A stretch of DNA of 7,354 nt, from NCBI GenBank assembly GCA_021797295.1, contig JAKAAA010000054.1:1-7354 (forward strand), given 5' to 3'. The position numbers were made by a program, and so were the translations under genes. Shown piece after piece: positions 5,869-7,354 of this stretch (its first letter is position 1; the number at the start of each line of letters is the position of its first letter). The DNA is from Thermoplasmata archaeon. GTDB lineage: Archaea; Thermoplasmatota; Thermoplasmata; Thermoplasmatales; Thermoplasmataceae. The notes beneath the pieces were generated by a model, which made no database searches, was not told the origin of the DNA, and worked only from the letters and a program-made list of their open reading frames with translations.

Positions 5869-7354
5869 AATTCCAGAACATTAGAGTTAAGAAGAGCTAG
5901 CACAAAATAGTACATATTCTGATTATTGTCGTTTAGTATGATTCCGTAACCACCGGCATTACCACCACCGACAAAATAAAACTCTCCATTCAAATCTATA
6001 GCAAATGTATTGTTAGATGCAAGAACCTGAGTAATGATTTTGGGTTGTTCAAATTTTTCTATGTTTTGTAAACGCCCAAACTGATGCCAGTTTTCATCAT
6101 TTTGAAATCTATGGTCTTCCCTTGCCTTTAGATTCTCCTCATAGTTTTTGAAATATTTGTAAGCAAGGGGGAACTTTGCCTTAATCTCTGAGAGAGGGAT
6201 TAAAGAAGCCTTGCCATTTTCCACAAAATAAGGATAGACCACATAGAAACCTTTCCAGTCAACATTCCATTTTCTTATATCTTTGCCCTTTAATAGTTTC
6301 TTGAGTATTGCCTTTTCAACAACGAATTCCAGATTATCTTTTATATTCCTTATTTTGGCTGTCTCTTTGGCATCGGAAACAACCTCAACAAAATATATTG
6401 GGTCTGCACTGGTTTGCAGTCCTACGAAAATATTTTTAGAAATTTTACCTAGTGGTTCCCCTTTACCTCTCAATTTCTTCATCAAACTGCCAACTTTGTT
6501 ATCAGATAGAATCCAAGACTCGTTTGGAGTGGGGCTCGGTAAATTATACTTCTGGAAAATTTCATTGTTTGATATTTCTATAACTGAAAAATCATCTTTT
6601 GATTTTGGTGACATGTATACAAAGTCTTTATTTTCTGTGTTCTTTAAAAACAACAAACAAGTGTAATTCGTAGCATCACCGAATATTTGTATATCTTTGA
6701 AATCGACAAATCTGTGCAAGGTCTTAGATTCAGATATCACGTTTCTTAAACCTAGGCCATAATCGGCATTAACAAACTTAGAGGGTATTATGAAGCCGAC
6801 ATCCCCGTTTTCCCTCAATAATATGAGAGATTTTTCAACAAATAATAGATAAATATCATAGTTCTTAAAGGCTGATTTGAAATTGTTGCTGAAATAGTTA
6901 ACCGCCTCGTCTTCAAGATTCTGAATCCTAACGTAAGGAGGATTTCCAATTACAATATCGAACCCCCCTTTATTCATAATCTCTGGGAATTCCTCTTCCC
7001 ATTTGAATGCCTTATCTGAAACAGAGGGATCATCAATCAAACTGTTACCAACCTTGATGTTGTTTTGAAGTATGGGCAATCTCTGTTTTCTTTCGGATAT
7101 CTGCAATAAGAGGTTCAGTTGGGCTATTTCCACAGCCTTAGGGTCTAAATCTACCCCGAATATGTTATTCTTTAGGATATCAACCTTTTTTGAATAGAAT
7201 TCCTCACTATCCAAAGTAAGCTGAGCAAAGTCAGAATTCTGTTTCCAATAATTTTCCAATTTCTTGTATGCCCTTATCAGAAAGCTTCCAGAACCACAAG
7301 CTGGATCAAGAATCCTAACCTTTTTTATCTCCTCAGGTGTATGAGTTTTAATAA
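5862..7354 (-). CDS. Eco57I/type IIG-like DNA adenine-N6 methyltransferase (partial at the right edge, prematurely stopped)
   Basis: The protein belongs to the Eco57I restriction-modification methylase group, whose members transfer a methyl group from S-adenosylmethionine to adenine in a recognition site. Many carry a nuclease domain at the N-terminus. The frame is open to the right edge, so the N-terminus is outside the window. An in-frame TTG at 7259 lies after the SAM motif and is not a real start. Visible in order are [20 protein letters not shown] (motif I, DPACGSG about 7307-7287), [28 protein letters not shown], and catalytic GNPPYVRI (NPPY at 6944-6933). A C-terminal specificity-type region ([35 protein letters not shown]) follows. 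The TAA at 5864-5862 cuts the protein short, and the remaining C-terminus lies in another frame to the left. Restoring the frame gives 593 visible residues. Whether this is a type IIG enzyme, a BREX PglX-like protein or an orphan methylase depends on the missing part. Confidence 0.9.
   Translation of the reverse strand, partial: IKTHTPEEIKKVRILDPACGSGSFLIRAYKKLENYWKQNSDFAQLTLDSEEFYSKKVDILKNNIFGVDLDPKAVEIAQLNLLLQISERKQRLPILQNNIKVGNSLIDDPSVSDKAFKWEEEFPEIMNKGGFDIVIGNPPYVRIQNLEDEAVNYFSNNFKSAFKNYDIYLLFVEKSLILLRENGDVGFIIPSKFVNADYGLGLRNVISESKTLHRFVDFKDIQIFGDATNYTCLLFLKNTENKDFVYMSPKSKDDFSVIEISNNEIFQKYNLPSPTPNESWILSDNKVGSLMKKLRGKGEPLGKISKNIFVGLQTSADPIYFVEVVSDAKETAKIRNIKDNLEFVVEKAILKKLLKGKDIRKWNVDWKGFYVVYPYFVENGKASLIPLSEIKAKFPLAYKYFKNYEENLKAREDHRFQNDENWHQFGRLQNIEKFEQPKIITQVLASNNTFAIDLNGEFYFVGGGNAGGYGIILNDNNQNMYYFVLALLNSNVLEFI
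5868..5870 (-). other. Frameshift site: one T apparently missing
   Basis: The minus strand reads GAA TTT ATC TAA in the methylase frame. Adding one T (TTT to TTTT) gives GAA TTT TAT CTA and joins the two family-like halves without loss. The local bases do not form a standard X-XXY-YYZ slippery heptamer, so programmed frameshifting is unlikely. Confidence 0.8.

Noticed and set aside
5862..5880. Programmed -1 ribosomal frameshift joining the two methylase parts
   Set aside because: GAA TTT ATC TAA does not form a slippery heptamer (re-pairing TTT to ATT is poor), so a lost base or sequencing error is simpler.
6283..6666. Plus-strand open frame of 127 codons
   Set aside because: It is antisense to the methylase and has no recognisable features.
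7257..7259. TTG as the methylase start codon
   Set aside because: The frame continues upstream through the essential SAM-binding motif DPACGSG to the window edge, so this codon is an internal Leu.

Overview
The window reads as archaeal DNA, most likely from a Thermoplasmatales-type euryarchaeon (Ferroplasma/Acidiplasma/Cuniculiplasma-like). This is inferred from the nurA-herA-mre11 repair cluster, AT-rich TATA-type promoters, GGTGA-type ribosome binding sites, a tRNA with no encoded CCA, and heavy use of ATA and AGA/AGG codons. The genus was not verified.

Left half (1-3636, minus strand): a tightly packed DNA end-resection operon, transcribed right to left as nurA, herA, mre11. mre11 runs off the left edge, and rad50 would be expected just beyond it. 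NurA nuclease and the HerA hexameric translocase form the archaeal resection machine, and Mre11-Rad50 processes and tethers the broken ends. nurA and herA overlap by 41 or 20 nt depending on the herA start. herA and mre11 share one base (TAATG).

Middle (3637-4989): a 166-nt divergent promoter region separates the repair operon from a plus-strand gene for a site-2-type intramembrane zinc metalloprotease (peptidase M50). A tRNA-Val (anticodon CAC) follows 34 nt after its stop codon.

Right part (4990-7354): a 157-nt spacer behind the tRNA carries a nested inverted repeat, a short direct repeat and T-tract terminators. Beyond it is an accessory module on the minus strand. This is a large Eco57I/type IIG-like adenine methyltransferase (right end outside the window) and, overlapping its true stop by 10 nt, a small protein of unknown function with about four membrane segments. 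The methylase reading frame is broken by one apparent missing T near 5868-5870. The code on both sides is well preserved and family-like, so the lesion is either recent or a sequencing error. The position beside a tRNA gene and the change in gene type suggest an inserted restriction-modification islet, but no att duplication or integrase is visible here.

No complete new system can be demonstrated. The points most worth following are the methylase frameshift and the small membrane protein coupled to it.
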